Below, in pieces: positions 1 to 12,237 of a DNA stretch of 64,000 nt. A program made the position numbers and the translations under genes. Under the pieces are notes generated by a model. That model searched no databases, had not been told where the DNA came from, and saw only the letters and a program-made list of their open reading frames with translations. The number at the start of each line of letters is the position of its first letter. Position 1 is the first letter of the stretch. This DNA is from Methylobacterium nonmethylotrophicum (GTDB lineage Bacteria > Pseudomonadota > Alphaproteobacteria > Rhizobiales > Beijerinckiaceae), in assembly GCF_004745635.1 (NCBI RefSeq), contig NZ_SRLB01000011.1:186001-250000 (forward strand). The letters run 5' to 3'.

Positions 1-546
1 GCCCTGCGCCGTGTAGCTCCGCACCAGGCGCACCACCATGGCGTGGACGAGTTCGTCCACGTAGAGGCTCGCGGAAGGATCAGGCGCCTCCCGCATCATC
101 TCGAGGATCGCGAGCGCCAGCTGCTCGAGGAGCGGGTCGGCGGTGCCGAGCGGCACCTCGAGCTCGACCCGGCTGACGGAGGCGCTCCACATCCGGCGCG
201 CAGTGTCGTCGATCAGGCCCTGGTCGAGATGCATCGCCAGCATCTCGGAGCGGCCGCGGCGCTGCCACTCGCTCTCGTCGTGGGCCGGGATCAGGTGGAA
301 CTGGCGCGGGCGCAGCGTGCTGCTCTCGGCCGGCCCGCCCCGGCCGATGCGCCGGCGGATCTGCGCCGGGCGGTTGACGCAGTAGCCCAGGCAGGGATTG
401 CCGACCGGATCGAGCGTGCCGGTCCACGGCTCCACGGCGACGTGCTGCGCGTGGATGTGGCGCCAGCCCCGCCCGGTGCTGCGGGCGAGCGCGACGTTCT
501 TCGGCCAGGCGCCGATGTCCCGCGCCTGCATCGTGGTGAGCGACAT
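1..546 (-). CDS. AraC-family transcriptional regulator (5' part, runs off the window)
   Basis: The reading frame is open from the ATG at 546 to the window edge (182 residues) and has no stop. It resembles the N-terminal ligand-sensing half and linker of AraC/XylS-type regulators, including a region rich in His, Asp and Gln around residues 85-110. The C-terminal double helix-turn-helix that would bind DNA lies outside the window, so the family call depends on the N-terminal half alone. It is divergent from the flavin oxidoreductase at 859 and could control it. That link is positional inference only. Confidence 0.6.
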   Translation of the reverse strand, partial: MSLTTMQARDIGAWPKNVALARSTGRGWRHIHAQHVAVEPWTGTLDPVGNPCLGYCVNRPAQIRRRIGRGGPAESSTLRPRQFHLIPAHDESEWQRRGRSEMLAMHLDQGLIDDTARRMWSASVSRVELEVPLGTADPLLEQLALAILEMMREAPDPSASLYVDELVHAMVVRLVRSYTAQG

Positions 547-858
547 GGTCTCAGGTCCCGGTGCCTCGCCTCCCGGCCTGTCCCGCCCCCCTCGCTTCGC
601 TGATCCCCGACCGGCTTCCGCTTGGCAGGCTTCCGTCTGGCTGCGCTTCGCTTGGCCGGATTTTGATCGAGGACGGCGGGATTTTGGAAGAACGCCTCGG
701 CAGGGTACGGGCAGTCTTCCGCCTGAGCAAGTCATCGCTGGTAGAGAAGCAGGCAATCGGGTGCTCGTTTCTCGTCTAGATCGATCGATTTTCGGGCAGA
801 TCGCACGGTTGTCCGGCAGAAGCTTGGGCAGGCGTGCGGGTGTGGAGACCCAACCGAG
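547..858. other. Divergent intergenic region
   Basis: About 310 bases separate the divergent AraC-type gene and the flavin oxidoreductase. The stretch around 655-800 is less GC-rich than its surroundings and is the likely promoter and operator zone for both genes. Overlapping open frames here have no conserved look and I do not call them genes. Confidence 0.4.
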
Positions 859-2022
859 ATGTCCTCTCTCTTCAGCGAGCTCCGGGTCCGCGACGTGACG
901 TTGCGCAACCGGATCGCGGTGTCGCCGATGACGCAGTTCTCGTCGCCGGACGGCCTCGTCACCGACTGGCACCTGGCGCATCTGGGCTCGAAGGCGGCGG
1001 GCGGCGCCGCGCTCGTGGTGGTCGAGCAGGCGGCGGTGGCGCCGGAGGGGCGCATGTCGACCCACTGCGCCGGGATCTGGAATGACGAGCAGGGAGAGGC
1101 GCTCGCCCGCATCGCCCGCTTCGTGTCCTCGGTGGGCTCCGTCCCGGGTATCCAGCTCGGCCATACCGGCCGGCGCGGCTGCGTCGAGCCGCCGTGGTGC
1201 GGCGGCGGGCACCTGCCGGAGGACCATCCCGATGCCTGGGAGGTGATCGGCCCCTCCGCCGACGCCTTCGGGGGGATCATGCCGCGGGTGCCGCGCGCGA
1301 TGACTCACGACGACATCCGCACCGTGGTGCGCCACTACGCCGAGGCCGCGCGCCGGGCGCGCGAGGCCGGCTTCCAGTGGCTCGAGATCCACTGCGCCCA
1401 CGGCTTCCTGCTCTCGAGCTTCTTCTCGCCGCTCGCCAACCGCCGCACGGACGAGTACGGCGGCGATTTTTCCGGCCGCAGCCGGCTCCTCGTCGAGGTG
1501 TTCGCGGCGGTGCGGGCGGAATGGCCCGAGCGGCTTCCGCTCTCGATGCGCTTCGGCGTCACCGAGTTCGTCCCCGGCGGCCAGACCCTCGACGAGTCGG
1601 TCGAGCTCGCCCGGCTGCTCGCGCCCCGCGGCCTCGACCTCGTCGACGTGTCGTTCGGCGGCAATTCCGGCCGGGCCCAGACCCCGTGGGACGAGGAGGG
1701 CTTCATGGTCCCAGCGGCCCAGCGCATCCGCGAGGCGGCGGGCGTACTGACCGCCGCCAACTGGAACCTTGCCGACCCGGTCTTCGCCGACGCGATCGTG
1801 CGGGAGGGGAAGATCGACCTCGTGATGCTCGGCCGGCCGATGCTCGCCAACCCGCACTGGCCGGTCTACGCCGCGATGGTGCTCGGCGAGGAGCGCCCCT
1901 ACGACATGCTGCCGGTCCAGTTCAGCACCTGGCTCAACAAGTATCAGCGCAGCCGCGTCAACAACGGCTTCGGCCGCGTGGTCGGTGCTGGCACCGAAGA
2001 TTTCCCGAAGGCGGCCGAGTAG
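859..2022 (+). CDS. NADH:flavin oxidoreductase, Old Yellow Enzyme family (YqjM-like)
   Basis: The 387-residue protein is a full-length FMN-dependent TIM-barrel ene-reductase of the Old Yellow Enzyme family, expected to reduce activated C=C bonds with NAD(P)H in the cytoplasm. The N-terminal segment NRIAVSPM (residues 17-24) and the active-site segment with H178 and H181 followed by SSFFSPLANRR and DEYGG are family hallmarks. Position 25, a cysteine in YqjM, is threonine here, so redox tuning may differ. The start at 859 is the first ATG that keeps the family N-terminus. The physiological substrate cannot be told from sequence. Confidence 0.88.
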   Translation: MSSLFSELRVRDVTLRNRIAVSPMTQFSSPDGLVTDWHLAHLGSKAAGGAALVVVEQAAVAPEGRMSTHCAGIWNDEQGEALARIARFVSSVGSVPGIQLGHTGRRGCVEPPWCGGGHLPEDHPDAWEVIGPSADAFGGIMPRVPRAMTHDDIRTVVRHYAEAARRAREAGFQWLEIHCAHGFLLSSFFSPLANRRTDEYGGDFSGRSRLLVEVFAAVRAEWPERLPLSMRFGVTEFVPGGQTLDESVELARLLAPRGLDLVDVSFGGNSGRAQTPWDEEGFMVPAAQRIREAAGVLTAANWNLADPVFADAIVREGKIDLVMLGRPMLANPHWPVYAAMVLGEERPYDMLPVQFSTWLNKYQRSRVNNGFGRVVGAGTEDFPKAAE

Positions 2023-2072
2023 CCGCGGATCGATTTCCCCTTTTCTTGCCGAAGAACGATGGAGGCCGAGCC

Positions 2073-2336
2073 ATGTCCATGGACCGAACAATGATGCGAG
2101 GAGCCAACGACGACCTGCCGCAGGCGCGGCTCGGCTGGATCATGGCGGCGATCCAGACGCTGATCTATGCCGGCTTCGTCGGCACCTTCATCGCCTCGCC
2201 CGAGACGATGACCCGTCCGATCGCCCCCGGGATGGGGGTCACGGTCGCGACCGTCTTCGGGCTCCTCTGCATCCTGTCGACGATGGTGCTCACCGGCACC
2301 TACGTCCTCATCGCCAACCGCCTCACCGCGCGCTGA
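2073..2336 (+). CDS. DUF485-type small membrane protein, partner of ActP-like symporter
   Basis: This 87-residue protein has two hydrophobic segments (about residues 18-40 and 55-80), the usual DUF485 layout. Genes of this type commonly sit directly upstream of acetate/cation symporter genes, as here: only 15 bases separate it from the symporter at 2352. The start at 2073 follows a purine-rich GGAGGCCGAG stretch. The exact role of DUF485 proteins in symporter function is not established; I infer co-expression and perhaps assembly. Confidence 0.75.
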   Translation: MSMDRTMMRGANDDLPQARLGWIMAAIQTLIYAGFVGTFIASPETMTRPIAPGMGVTVATVFGLLCILSTMVLTGTYVLIANRLTAR

Positions 2337-2351
2337 CGGGAGCCCGACACC

Positions 2352-3950
<1,599 letters not shown>

Positions 3951-3958
3951 GCCCGCGA

Positions 3959-3981
3959 CCCGCCTCGCTCGGAAAGGCGGG
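3959..3981 (+). terminator. Possible hairpin terminator after the symporter
   Basis: A 7-bp GC stem (CCCGCCT / AGGCGGG) with a 9-base loop begins 8 bases after the symporter stop. There is no clear T-tract, so termination efficiency is uncertain. Confidence 0.35.
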
Positions 3982-4088
3982 ACGTCGTCGGGAGTGCCGG
4001 CTGCGAAGACCCGATCAGGGATGCGTCCCGGAAGGGGCGCATCCCGGATCCAGTTTGCCGTATCGATCGATCTCCATCCCATCCGCGA

Positions 4089-4101
4089 CCTCAGGATGAG
4101 G
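4089..4101. repeat. Half-copy of the CCTCAGGATGAGG intergenic repeat
   Basis: The 13-base end motif CCTCAGGATGAGG, followed by a GCGGGTGGG flank, also closes the long inverted repeats at 8542-8678 and 10227-10361. Only one end is recognisable here, so this is probably a decayed or truncated copy. Confidence 0.6.
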
Positions 4102-4157
4102 TTGCGGGTGGGGCAGGAAAGCAACTGCGGCGCTGCTCTCGCGAGCCGGACAGCTTC

Positions 4158-5138
4158 TCAGTTCGAGCGCCGCGACAGCGACACCGCGTAGGCCGGCGAG
4201 CGGATCGCGAACATCGGGTCGTCGGCCGGGCCGGCGATGCCCTCGGGCAGGTCGACCACCGGATCGAAGGTGGCGGCGTCGCAGGTGGCGTCGGGCTCGA
4301 TGGCCGTGATCGACAGGGTGCCGAGCGTCTTCGTCTTGCGCTCGTCCTCCGGCCAGGTCGCGGTGACGTCGGTCGTCGGGTCGCCCGGCTCGGCCAGGAT
4401 CGCCACGAGGTCGAACTTCGCCGGGCCTCGGGCCAGCCGCTCCTTCAACTCGTCGGCGTAGAAGCTGTCGGGCTTGGCCTTCAGCTCGTCGTCCGAGAGG
4501 GTCGCCTTGTCGGCCGCGACGAACTTGAGCTTGGCGGTCGTCTTGTCGCCCTTGGCGTTCGTCAGCGTGTAGGCGTGCACCGCCCAGTAATCGGTGCCCG
4601 CGAAGCTCGCCGGCACCGGGCGGGCGTTGAGCCAGGCCGCCTGGCGGCCGGTCTCAGGGTTCCTGGCCGCGAAGGCCTTGATCTTCTCGGCATCCGGCTT
4701 GCCGTCCGGCCCCGGCTGGCGGACCTGCAAGGCTTCCAGGAGCTGCGCCGGGGTCCTGGTCGAGAAGACCGGGGCCGAGATGATCACGAAGGTCAGGTCG
4801 CCGGACGGATCCGTCATCCGCATCGCGAAGCCGCGGGTCGTCGGCTTGGTCTTGTCCGAGATCTTCGGGTTGCCGCCGCCCATCGAGAAGCGGGCGGTGA
4901 CCGGCACGGTCTTCGAGAATTGCGGCGCCTTCGACAGCGCGGCCGCGTCGGGCGCCGGCGCGAAGCTGCCCTTGAGGCAGACGCCCTTGGCGCCGCTCGC
5001 CCGCACGCCCTTGTGGTCGCCGCTGACCGCGAATTGCAGGGCCACGATGGCGCCGGGGTCGACCTCTTCGGCCTGCGAGGGCGCGACGAGAGAGGCCAGC
5101 ACGGCCGCGCTGGCCAGGAGGGAGAGGGACCGGATCAT
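4158..5138 (-). CDS. Catalase-family (SrpA-like) periplasmic heme peroxidase
   Basis: The 326-residue protein starts at the ATG at 5138, preceded by GAGGAAA, and begins with a signal peptide ending near SQAEE. The rest matches the catalase-related peroxidase group: a GFAMRM segment with the usual hydrophobic core, and a C-terminal SPAYAVSLSRR segment with the heme-side tyrosine and arginines. These proteins are monofunctional heme peroxidases shorter than true catalases (about 480 residues). An upstream in-frame ATG at 5186 would hide the signal peptide and is less likely. I infer detoxification of periplasmic peroxides. Confidence 0.85.
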   Translation of the reverse strand: MIRSLSLLASAAVLASLVAPSQAEEVDPGAIVALQFAVSGDHKGVRASGAKGVCLKGSFAPAPDAAALSKAPQFSKTVPVTARFSMGGGNPKISDKTKPTTRGFAMRMTDPSGDLTFVIISAPVFSTRTPAQLLEALQVRQPGPDGKPDAEKIKAFAARNPETGRQAAWLNARPVPASFAGTDYWAVHAYTLTNAKGDKTTAKLKFVAADKATLSDDELKAKPDSFYADELKERLARGPAKFDLVAILAEPGDPTTDVTATWPEDERKTKTLGTLSITAIEPDATCDAATFDPVVDLPEGIAGPADDPMFAIRSPAYAVSLSRRSN

Positions 5139-5247
5139 GACGACGTTTCCTCGGGAGTACCGAGGGGCAGTTTGAATTGCGTGCAACCTTATGGCAAGAC
5201 CGATTCCAGACTGTGCCTGGATGGTTTCCCGTCCGTGGCCGAGGGGA

Positions 5248-6492
5248 TCAGGCCGCGCGCCGGAAGGCCGTGATCGCCCCCGCGAGGCGCCGCATCCCCT
5301 CGGCCAGCCGCTCCGGCCGGTTGAGGGTGAAGTTGAGCCGCATCGCCCGCCGGTTCGCCCCGGTGGCGTCGAAGACGCTGCTCGGCGCGTAGCAGATCCC
5401 GGCCGCGAGCGCGTGCGGGAGCAGCGCGTCGGTGTCGAGGGCCGGATCCCGAGCGACCGCCCAGACGAACATGCCGCCGACCGGCACCTCCCAGTCGAAC
5501 CACGCGGACAGGTGTTCCGCGAGGGCGGCGCAGAGCGCGTCCCGGCGCGCCCGGTAGGTCGCGAGCACCGCCGGCCGGATCGCCTCGATGAGCCCGTCCT
5601 CGATCGCCGCGAGGGCGATGCGCTGCGTCACGCCGCTGGTGCACAGGTCGGAGCCCTGCTTGGCGAGCGTCAGCGCCTCGATCATCGCGGGCGCCGCGAT
5701 GATCCAGCCGATGCGCAGGCCCGGCGCGATCTCCTTCGACAGCGTCCCCATGGCGACGACCGGGCCGGCATAGGGCTCGCCCGGTGCGGCTTCGGCCGAC
5801 AATTCGATCAGGCGCGGCAGCGGCGCGCCGTCGTAGAGCAGGGTGCCGTAGGGGTCGTCCTCGACGAGCCAGGTGCCGGTCGCGTGCGCCGCCGCGACGA
5901 GGGCTTGCCGCGTCTCGAGGCCGACGAGGCGGCCGGTGGGATTGGAGAAGTTCGGCACCGCGTAGGCGAATTGCGCGCCCATGAGCGCATCTTGGAGCGC
6001 CGCGTGCGGGTCGAAGCCGGCTGCGTCGAGCACGAGGTTGCGGAACGACGGCGCGCGAGGGCGCCAGGCGTCGAGGGCGCCGAGATAGGTCGGGTACTGG
6101 CCGGCGATCAGCCCGCCCTCGTCCAGCAGCACCTTGCCCACGAGGTCGAGGCCCTGCATGCCGGAGGTCGTCACCAGCACGTTGTCGCGGGTCAGCGGCA
6201 GGGCGGGCGCGCTGAAGCGGCGGGCGAGGGCGTCGCGCAAGGCCGGCAGCCCCTCGATCGGTCCGTAGCCCAGGACCTCGTCCGGATGCGCGGCGACCGC
6301 CCGGCGAGCGATCTCGGCCAACCGATCGGTCGGGTAGATCTCCGGGTCGGGCAGGCCGCCCGCGACGTTGATCAGGTCGGGAATCGCGCCGGCGGCGAGG
6401 AAGGTCCGGGTGATCTGGTTCGTGGTGCCCATCCACCGGGCGAAGGCCGGCCGCGTCGCGGGGCGGCCGGGGAGGGGAGAGGGCAGCACCAT
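5248..6492 (-). CDS. PLP-dependent aminotransferase, class I/II (2-aminoadipate/aromatic type)
   Basis: The 414-residue protein is a fold-type I aminotransferase. Visible landmarks are INVAGGLPDPE near residue 45, the cofactor-contacting NPTG segment, EDDPYG, and the GTLSKEIAPGLRIGW segment whose lysine forms the PLP aldimine. It resembles LysN-type and MocR-like aminotransferases but has no N-terminal GntR domain, so it is an enzyme and not a regulator. It stands alone on the minus strand between the peroxidase and the peptide transporter. Substrate specificity is open. Confidence 0.85.
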   Translation of the reverse strand: MVLPSPLPGRPATRPAFARWMGTTNQITRTFLAAGAIPDLINVAGGLPDPEIYPTDRLAEIARRAVAAHPDEVLGYGPIEGLPALRDALARRFSAPALPLTRDNVLVTTSGMQGLDLVGKVLLDEGGLIAGQYPTYLGALDAWRPRAPSFRNLVLDAAGFDPHAALQDALMGAQFAYAVPNFSNPTGRLVGLETRQALVAAAHATGTWLVEDDPYGTLLYDGAPLPRLIELSAEAAPGEPYAGPVVAMGTLSKEIAPGLRIGWIIAAPAMIEALTLAKQGSDLCTSGVTQRIALAAIEDGLIEAIRPAVLATYRARRDALCAALAEHLSAWFDWEVPVGGMFVWAVARDPALDTDALLPHALAAGICYAPSSVFDATGANRRAMRLNFTLNRPERLAEGMRRLAGAITAFRRAA

Positions 6493-6633
6493 GCGGTCGG
6501 CTCGCGGGGTTCGGGTGGCGTGCCCGGGCGCGGCGTCCGGGGAATTTCAGAGGATCTTACCGGACGCACGAAACATCCGGGCGATCACACATGATTTCCG
6601 CTCGATCCGCCCGAATAAAGATAGGGCCCCTCC

Positions 6634-6782
6634 CCCCTCTCCCGTGTGGGAGAGGGGCCGGGGGTGAGGGTGGCTCGGTTTCCGCAATGACCCTGAACCG
6701 TCGAGCTGCCAGCGCGACGCTCACAGCATTATACTGAAGCGTGTCACCCTCACCCCTACCCCTCTCCCACACGGGAGAGGGG
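6634..6782. repeat. Inverted repeat element with CCCCTCTCCC...GGGAGAGGGG ends
   Basis: Each end is itself a hairpin (CCCCTCTCCC, short spacer, GGGAGAGGGG) at 6634-6657 and 6759-6782. The inner flanks GGGGGTGAGGGTG and CACCCTCACCCC are also inverted relative to each other, so the 149-base segment could fold as one large structure. It lies between the aminotransferase and the ABC ATPase gene, outside coding sequence. It could act as a REP/MITE-like mobile relic or as a transcript end. Confidence 0.6.
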
Positions 6783-6835
6783 ATCCCGCGCCTGATCAAT
6801 ATTGGGACAGATCAAATCGAAACCGCATCGGCTCG

Positions 6836-8449
<1,614 letters not shown>

Positions 8450-8541
8450 CGCTGCCCCTCAGGTGCCCGCCGGGCGGGCGGCTGTCGTGACGTGAAAACT
8501 GTCTGAGACCCTGTTCGCGTGCCGTGTGGCTTCTCCAGCCT

Positions 8542-8678
8542 GCGACCTCATCCTGAGGCGTCAGTCCATCGGAGATGGACTGACCTCGAAGGAGGGCTCC
8601 AGATCGCGCTGAGACTTCTGGAGCCTTCCTTCGAGGCTGTGCGATCTGTGATCGGCCAGCACCTCAGGATGAGGTCGC
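8542..8678. repeat. Long imperfect inverted repeat, intergenic family A, copy 1
   Basis: The 137-base element begins CCTCATCCTGAGG and ends CCTCAGGATGAGG, with further internal symmetry (CCTCGAAGGAGGGCTCCAG near the middle against CTTCCTTCGAGG). A second copy with the same layout is at 10227-10361 and a half copy at 4089. The arms would form a long RNA hairpin. This looks like a nonautonomous repeat family of the genome. Confidence 0.75.
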
Positions 8679-8704
8679 GGGTGGGGGACAACAGGCTTCG
8701 GATG

Positions 8705-10129
8705 TCAGGATGTCTGTCCCGCCGCCCGCCGCGCCGCCAGCACTGCCGGCCCGCTCTCGCCGAGATCCCAGAACAGGCCGGCCATCAGCCCCAGCGCCTC
8801 GCGGGTCTGCGGCCCGAGCAGGTGCTCGTCCGGGGCGTGCTGCGAGCAGGCCGGGTAGGAATGCGGCACCCAGAGCGTCGGCAGGCCGAGGATCTCCGAG
8901 AAGGCGTCGTTCGGCAGCGAGCCGCCGAGATTGGGCAGCAAAGCCGGGCGCTTGCCCGTGCTCTCGGCGATCGAGGCCAGGGCGAAGGCGACCCACGGAT
9001 CCTCGACCGGCAGGCGCGTGGCGCGGAAGACCTCGGTGCGGGTCGCCCGCACCTCGACCATCGGAAAGCCCTTGGCGTCGAGGTGCCGGCGGAGCGCCGG
9101 CAGGATGCCCTCCCAGTCGGTGCCGACGACGAAGCGCAGCTGCAGGGTCGCCTTGGCGGAGGGCGGCACGGCGTTCTGCGGGCCGTCCGGATCGCCGCAC
9201 TTGAAGGCCAGCACTTCCAGGGTGTTCCAGGCGAAGACACGCTCGGCCGGGGTCAGGCCCGGCTCGCCCCAGCCCTCATCGATCGCCGGCGCGTTCGGGT
9301 CGCCCCCGACCGTGATGTCGGCGAGCGCCGCGCGCACGCCCTCGGGGATCGGCGGCGGCCGCAGGGCATCGAGGAGGATGCGGCCCTGCCCGTCGACGAG
9401 GCTGGCGATGGCGCTCGCCAGCACGGTGCCGGGGTTGCGCAGGAGCCCGCCCCAGTTGCCCGAGTGGTGACCGCCCTCGCGCAGGTCGACCACCAGCTCG
9501 AAGGTGTAGCCGCCGCGGGAGCCGAGGAACATCGTCGGCCGCGCGGCCTCGATCCGCGGCCCGTCGGAGGCGATGAGAAGGTCGGACTTCAGCGCCGAGG
9601 CCTCCGCCCGACAGACCTCGCGCAGGCCCGGCGAGCCGGCCTCCTCGCCCATCTCGATCAGCAGCGTGACGTTGAAGCCGAGTGTCCCCCCGCGCGCGCG
9701 CATCACGGCGTCCAGCGCGCCGAGGTTGATCAGGTGCTGGCCCTTGTTGTCGGCGGTGCCGCGCCCGTACCAGCGCTCGCCCTCGACCACGACCTCGAGC
9801 GGGTGCAGGCCGCTGCGCCACTGCTCGGGGTAGTTCCTTACCGTGTCGCCGTGGCCGTAGGTCAGCATCGTCGGCAGGTCGTCGCCCTCGTGCCGGGTGG
9901 CGATCAGGAACGGCCCTTGCCCCGGCTTCGGGTTGTCGACGAGGCGGGTCTCGAAGCCGAGCCGCGACACCAGCGGGACGACGAACTCGGTGAGGTAGGC
10001 GGCGAGGTGCGGCCCCTGGTCGGGGGCCTGGCTCTCGGTCGGCAGGGAAACCGCCCGGCGGAGCACGGCGAGGAAGCCGCCGTCGTCGTAGTGCTGATGG
10101 GCCAGCGCGATGGCATCGCGTCGCGACAT
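8705..10129 (-). CDS. M20-family metallopeptidase (peptide or amidohydrolase)
   Basis: The 474-residue zinc peptidase shows GHGDTV (metal His, then catalytic Asp), GRGTADNKGQ (bridging Asp) and EMGEEAGS (general-base Glu plus metal Glu), followed by a His-rich dimerisation lid around HHSGNWGG. It is full length for the M20 family. Sitting between the peptide permease genes and the ATPase gene on the same strand, it probably cleaves the peptides or N-acyl amino acids that the transporter imports, in the cytoplasm (no signal peptide is visible). The substrate is inferred. Confidence 0.88.
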   Translation of the reverse strand: MSRRDAIALAHQHYDDGGFLAVLRRAVSLPTESQAPDQGPHLAAYLTEFVVPLVSRLGFETRLVDNPKPGQGPFLIATRHEGDDLPTMLTYGHGDTVRNYPEQWRSGLHPLEVVVEGERWYGRGTADNKGQHLINLGALDAVMRARGGTLGFNVTLLIEMGEEAGSPGLREVCRAEASALKSDLLIASDGPRIEAARPTMFLGSRGGYTFELVVDLREGGHHSGNWGGLLRNPGTVLASAIASLVDGQGRILLDALRPPPIPEGVRAALADITVGGDPNAPAIDEGWGEPGLTPAERVFAWNTLEVLAFKCGDPDGPQNAVPPSAKATLQLRFVVGTDWEGILPALRRHLDAKGFPMVEVRATRTEVFRATRLPVEDPWVAFALASIAESTGKRPALLPNLGGSLPNDAFSEILGLPTLWVPHSYPACSQHAPDEHLLGPQTREALGLMAGLFWDLGESGPAVLAARRAAGQTS

Positions 10130-10226
10130 GGGGAGGACTTTCTGTACGCGGGTGGGACGGGAACGATGTTCGGGCTTGTTCGAGGGTGGGCGGAACCCCG
10201 GTCGAATTCCTTTGTCCCACCTTGAA

Positions 10227-10361
10227 CCTCATCCTGAGGTGCCGGCGATCGGAGATCGCTGAGCCTCGAAGGAGGGCTCCAGTTGGCCCTGAGATCTCTG
10301 GAGTCCTCCTTCGAGGCCGCGACGCGGAGCGATCTTCGATCGCCGGCACCTCAGGATGAGG
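10227..10361. repeat. Long imperfect inverted repeat, intergenic family A, copy 2
   Basis: This 135-base element has the same CCTCATCCTGAGG / CCTCAGGATGAGG ends as the copy at 8542-8678 and the same internal CCTCGAAGGAGGGCTCCAG core. The arms carry different but mutually complementary bases (GCCGGCGATCG against CGATCGCCGGC), so the stem is preserved by compensating changes. It lies between the M20 peptidase and permease genes. Confidence 0.75.
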
Positions 10362-10401
10362 ATCAGGGTTGGAAGGTAGGCGAGGATCTGCTGGCCATCC
10401 C

Positions 10402-11319
10402 TCAATGCCGCCCCTCCGGCGCCGTGATGTCCCGCACCCCGTCGCCCAGGAGGTTGATGCCGAGCACCAGGACCAGGAGCGCCACGCCCGGGATGGTGAT
10501 GACCCAGGGCTGGAAGAACATGTACTGCTTGCCCTCGGCGATCATCAGCCCCCAGGAGGGCAGCGGCGGCTGCACGCCGAGGCCCAGGAAGGAGAGTGCG
10601 GCCTCGAGCAGGATCGCGTGCGCCATCTCCAGCGTCGCCACCACGATCAGCGCGTTGAGGATGTTGGGCAGGATCTCCTGGGCGAGGATCCGCACCGGGC
10701 CGAAGCCCGCGGCGCGGGCGGCGGCCACGAAGTCCTGGGCGCGCACCTGCCGGGTCGCCGCGCGGGTGACCACCGCGAACCGGTCCCAGAGCAGGAAGCC
10801 GAGCACCAGCACCACCACCTTGAGCGAGCCACCGACGAGGGACGCCATGGCGAGCGCCACCAGAACCACCGGCATCGCCAGCCGCGTGGTGACAACGTAG
10901 CTCACCACCGCGTCGACCCGGCCGCCATAGTAGCCCGCCAGCACCCCGAGGGTGGTGCCGATGATCCCGGAGATCAGGGCGGCGGAGAGCCCGATCAGCA
11001 GCGAGATCTGGCTGCCGTAGATCAGGCGGCTGAGGTAGTCGCGCCCGAGCTTGTCGGTGCCGAGCAGGTGCGCGACGCCGCCCTTGGCGTGCCAGACGGG
11101 CGGGATCAGGCGGCGCGAGACGTCCTGGGCGTAGGGATCGTGCGGGGCGATGAGCGGGGCGGCCAGCGCCGCCAACACGATGAAGCCGACGATGGCCGCC
11201 CCGATCAGGAAGCCGCCGTGGGACAGGCCGCGCCGGAGCGCGATCGCCGCCGGCGAGCGCGCCGGAGGCAGGGCGACCTCGGCGGGGGCCGGCGTGAGGG
11301 TGGCGGGGCGAGGCGTCAT
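10402..11319 (-). CDS. Peptide ABC transporter permease, DppC type
   Basis: The 305-residue inner-membrane protein has an N-terminal anchor helix and the OppC/DppC segment PHDPYAQD, followed by five further hydrophobic segments. The EAA loop near residues 210-230 (FVAAARAAGFGPVRILAQEILPN) couples to the ATPase. Its ATG overlaps the stop of the upstream DppB-type gene by 4 bases, which indicates translational coupling. It forms the heterodimeric channel with that gene product. Confidence 0.92.
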   Translation of the reverse strand: MTPRPATLTPAPAEVALPPARSPAAIALRRGLSHGGFLIGAAIVGFIVLAALAAPLIAPHDPYAQDVSRRLIPPVWHAKGGVAHLLGTDKLGRDYLSRLIYGSQISLLIGLSAALISGIIGTTLGVLAGYYGGRVDAVVSYVVTTRLAMPVVLVALAMASLVGGSLKVVVLVLGFLLWDRFAVVTRAATRQVRAQDFVAAARAAGFGPVRILAQEILPNILNALIVVATLEMAHAILLEAALSFLGLGVQPPLPSWGLMIAEGKQYMFFQPWVITIPGVALLVLVLGINLLGDGVRDITAPEGRH

Positions 11320-12230
11320 GTGCGCAGCCGCGGATCCAGGAGGGCGTTGAGCAGGTCGGCGGCCAGCGTCAGGGCGATGTAGATCATCGCCAGGACCAGC
11401 ACGATCGCCTGGACCACGGGGAAGTCGTTGCGGGCGATCGATTCCCAGGCGAGCTGGCCGAGGCCCTGGAGCGAGAAGACCGCCTCGATCACGATCGAGC
11501 CGCCGAGCATGAAGCCGAACTGGACGGCGGCGAGGGCGATCACCGGGATCACGGCGTTGCGCAACGCATGGCGGACCAGGATCTTGCGCGGGGCTAAGCC
11601 CTTCGCCCGGGCGGTGCGGACGTAGTCGGAGGACAAAACCTCCAGCATGCCGTTGCGGGTGAGCCGCATCACCGCCGGCATGGCGTAGTAGCCGAGCGCG
11701 ACCGCCGGCAGCACGAAGTGCTTCCAGGTCGCGTTGCCGGAGACCGGCAGCCAGCGCAGGTTGACGGAAAAAATCAGGATCAGGGTGAGGCCGAACCAGA
11801 AGCTCGGCATCGCCTGGCCGAGCACCGAGACGGCGAGCGCCGCCCGGTCGAGCCAGGTGTCGCGGTGGAACGCCGCCAGCACCCCGAGGGGGATCGCGAC
11901 GAGGAGCGCCACCGCGAGCGCGATGACCCCGAGGGTCAGGGTCACCGGCATGCGCGCGGCGACGAGGTCGGTCACGTGCTCGGGGAAGTAGAACGAGCGC
12001 CCGAAATCGAGGTGGAGCGCCCGCCAGGCCCAGGCCGCGTATTGCACGATCAGCGGCCGGTCGAGCCCGTGCTGCGCACGGATCGCCGCGATCTGCTCGC
12101 CGATGGCCTCCGGGCCGGCGATGGCGGTGGCGATGTCGCCCGAGAGGTGCAGCAGCACGAAGCTCGCGACCGAGACGGTCAGCGCGACGCTGACCGCGAC
12201 GAGGATGCGGCGGAGCGCGAAGGCGAGCAT
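11316..12230 (-). CDS. Peptide ABC transporter permease, DppB type
   Basis: The 304-residue protein starts MLAFALRR, the typical DppB N-terminus, at the ATG at 12230; a longer in-frame extension upstream is not membrane-like and overlaps the binding-protein gene. Six membrane segments are visible, with the EAA loop DYVRTARAKGL near residues 195-205 and the characteristic LLDPRLR C-terminus. It begins 7 bases after the binding-protein stop and overlaps the DppC-type gene by 4 bases. Confidence 0.92.
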   Translation of the reverse strand: MLAFALRRILVAVSVALTVSVASFVLLHLSGDIATAIAGPEAIGEQIAAIRAQHGLDRPLIVQYAAWAWRALHLDFGRSFYFPEHVTDLVAARMPVTLTLGVIALAVALLVAIPLGVLAAFHRDTWLDRAALAVSVLGQAMPSFWFGLTLILIFSVNLRWLPVSGNATWKHFVLPAVALGYYAMPAVMRLTRNGMLEVLSSDYVRTARAKGLAPRKILVRHALRNAVIPVIALAAVQFGFMLGGSIVIEAVFSLQGLGQLAWESIARNDFPVVQAIVLVLAMIYIALTLAADLLNALLDPRLRT

Positions 12231-12237
12231 CGTCCCC

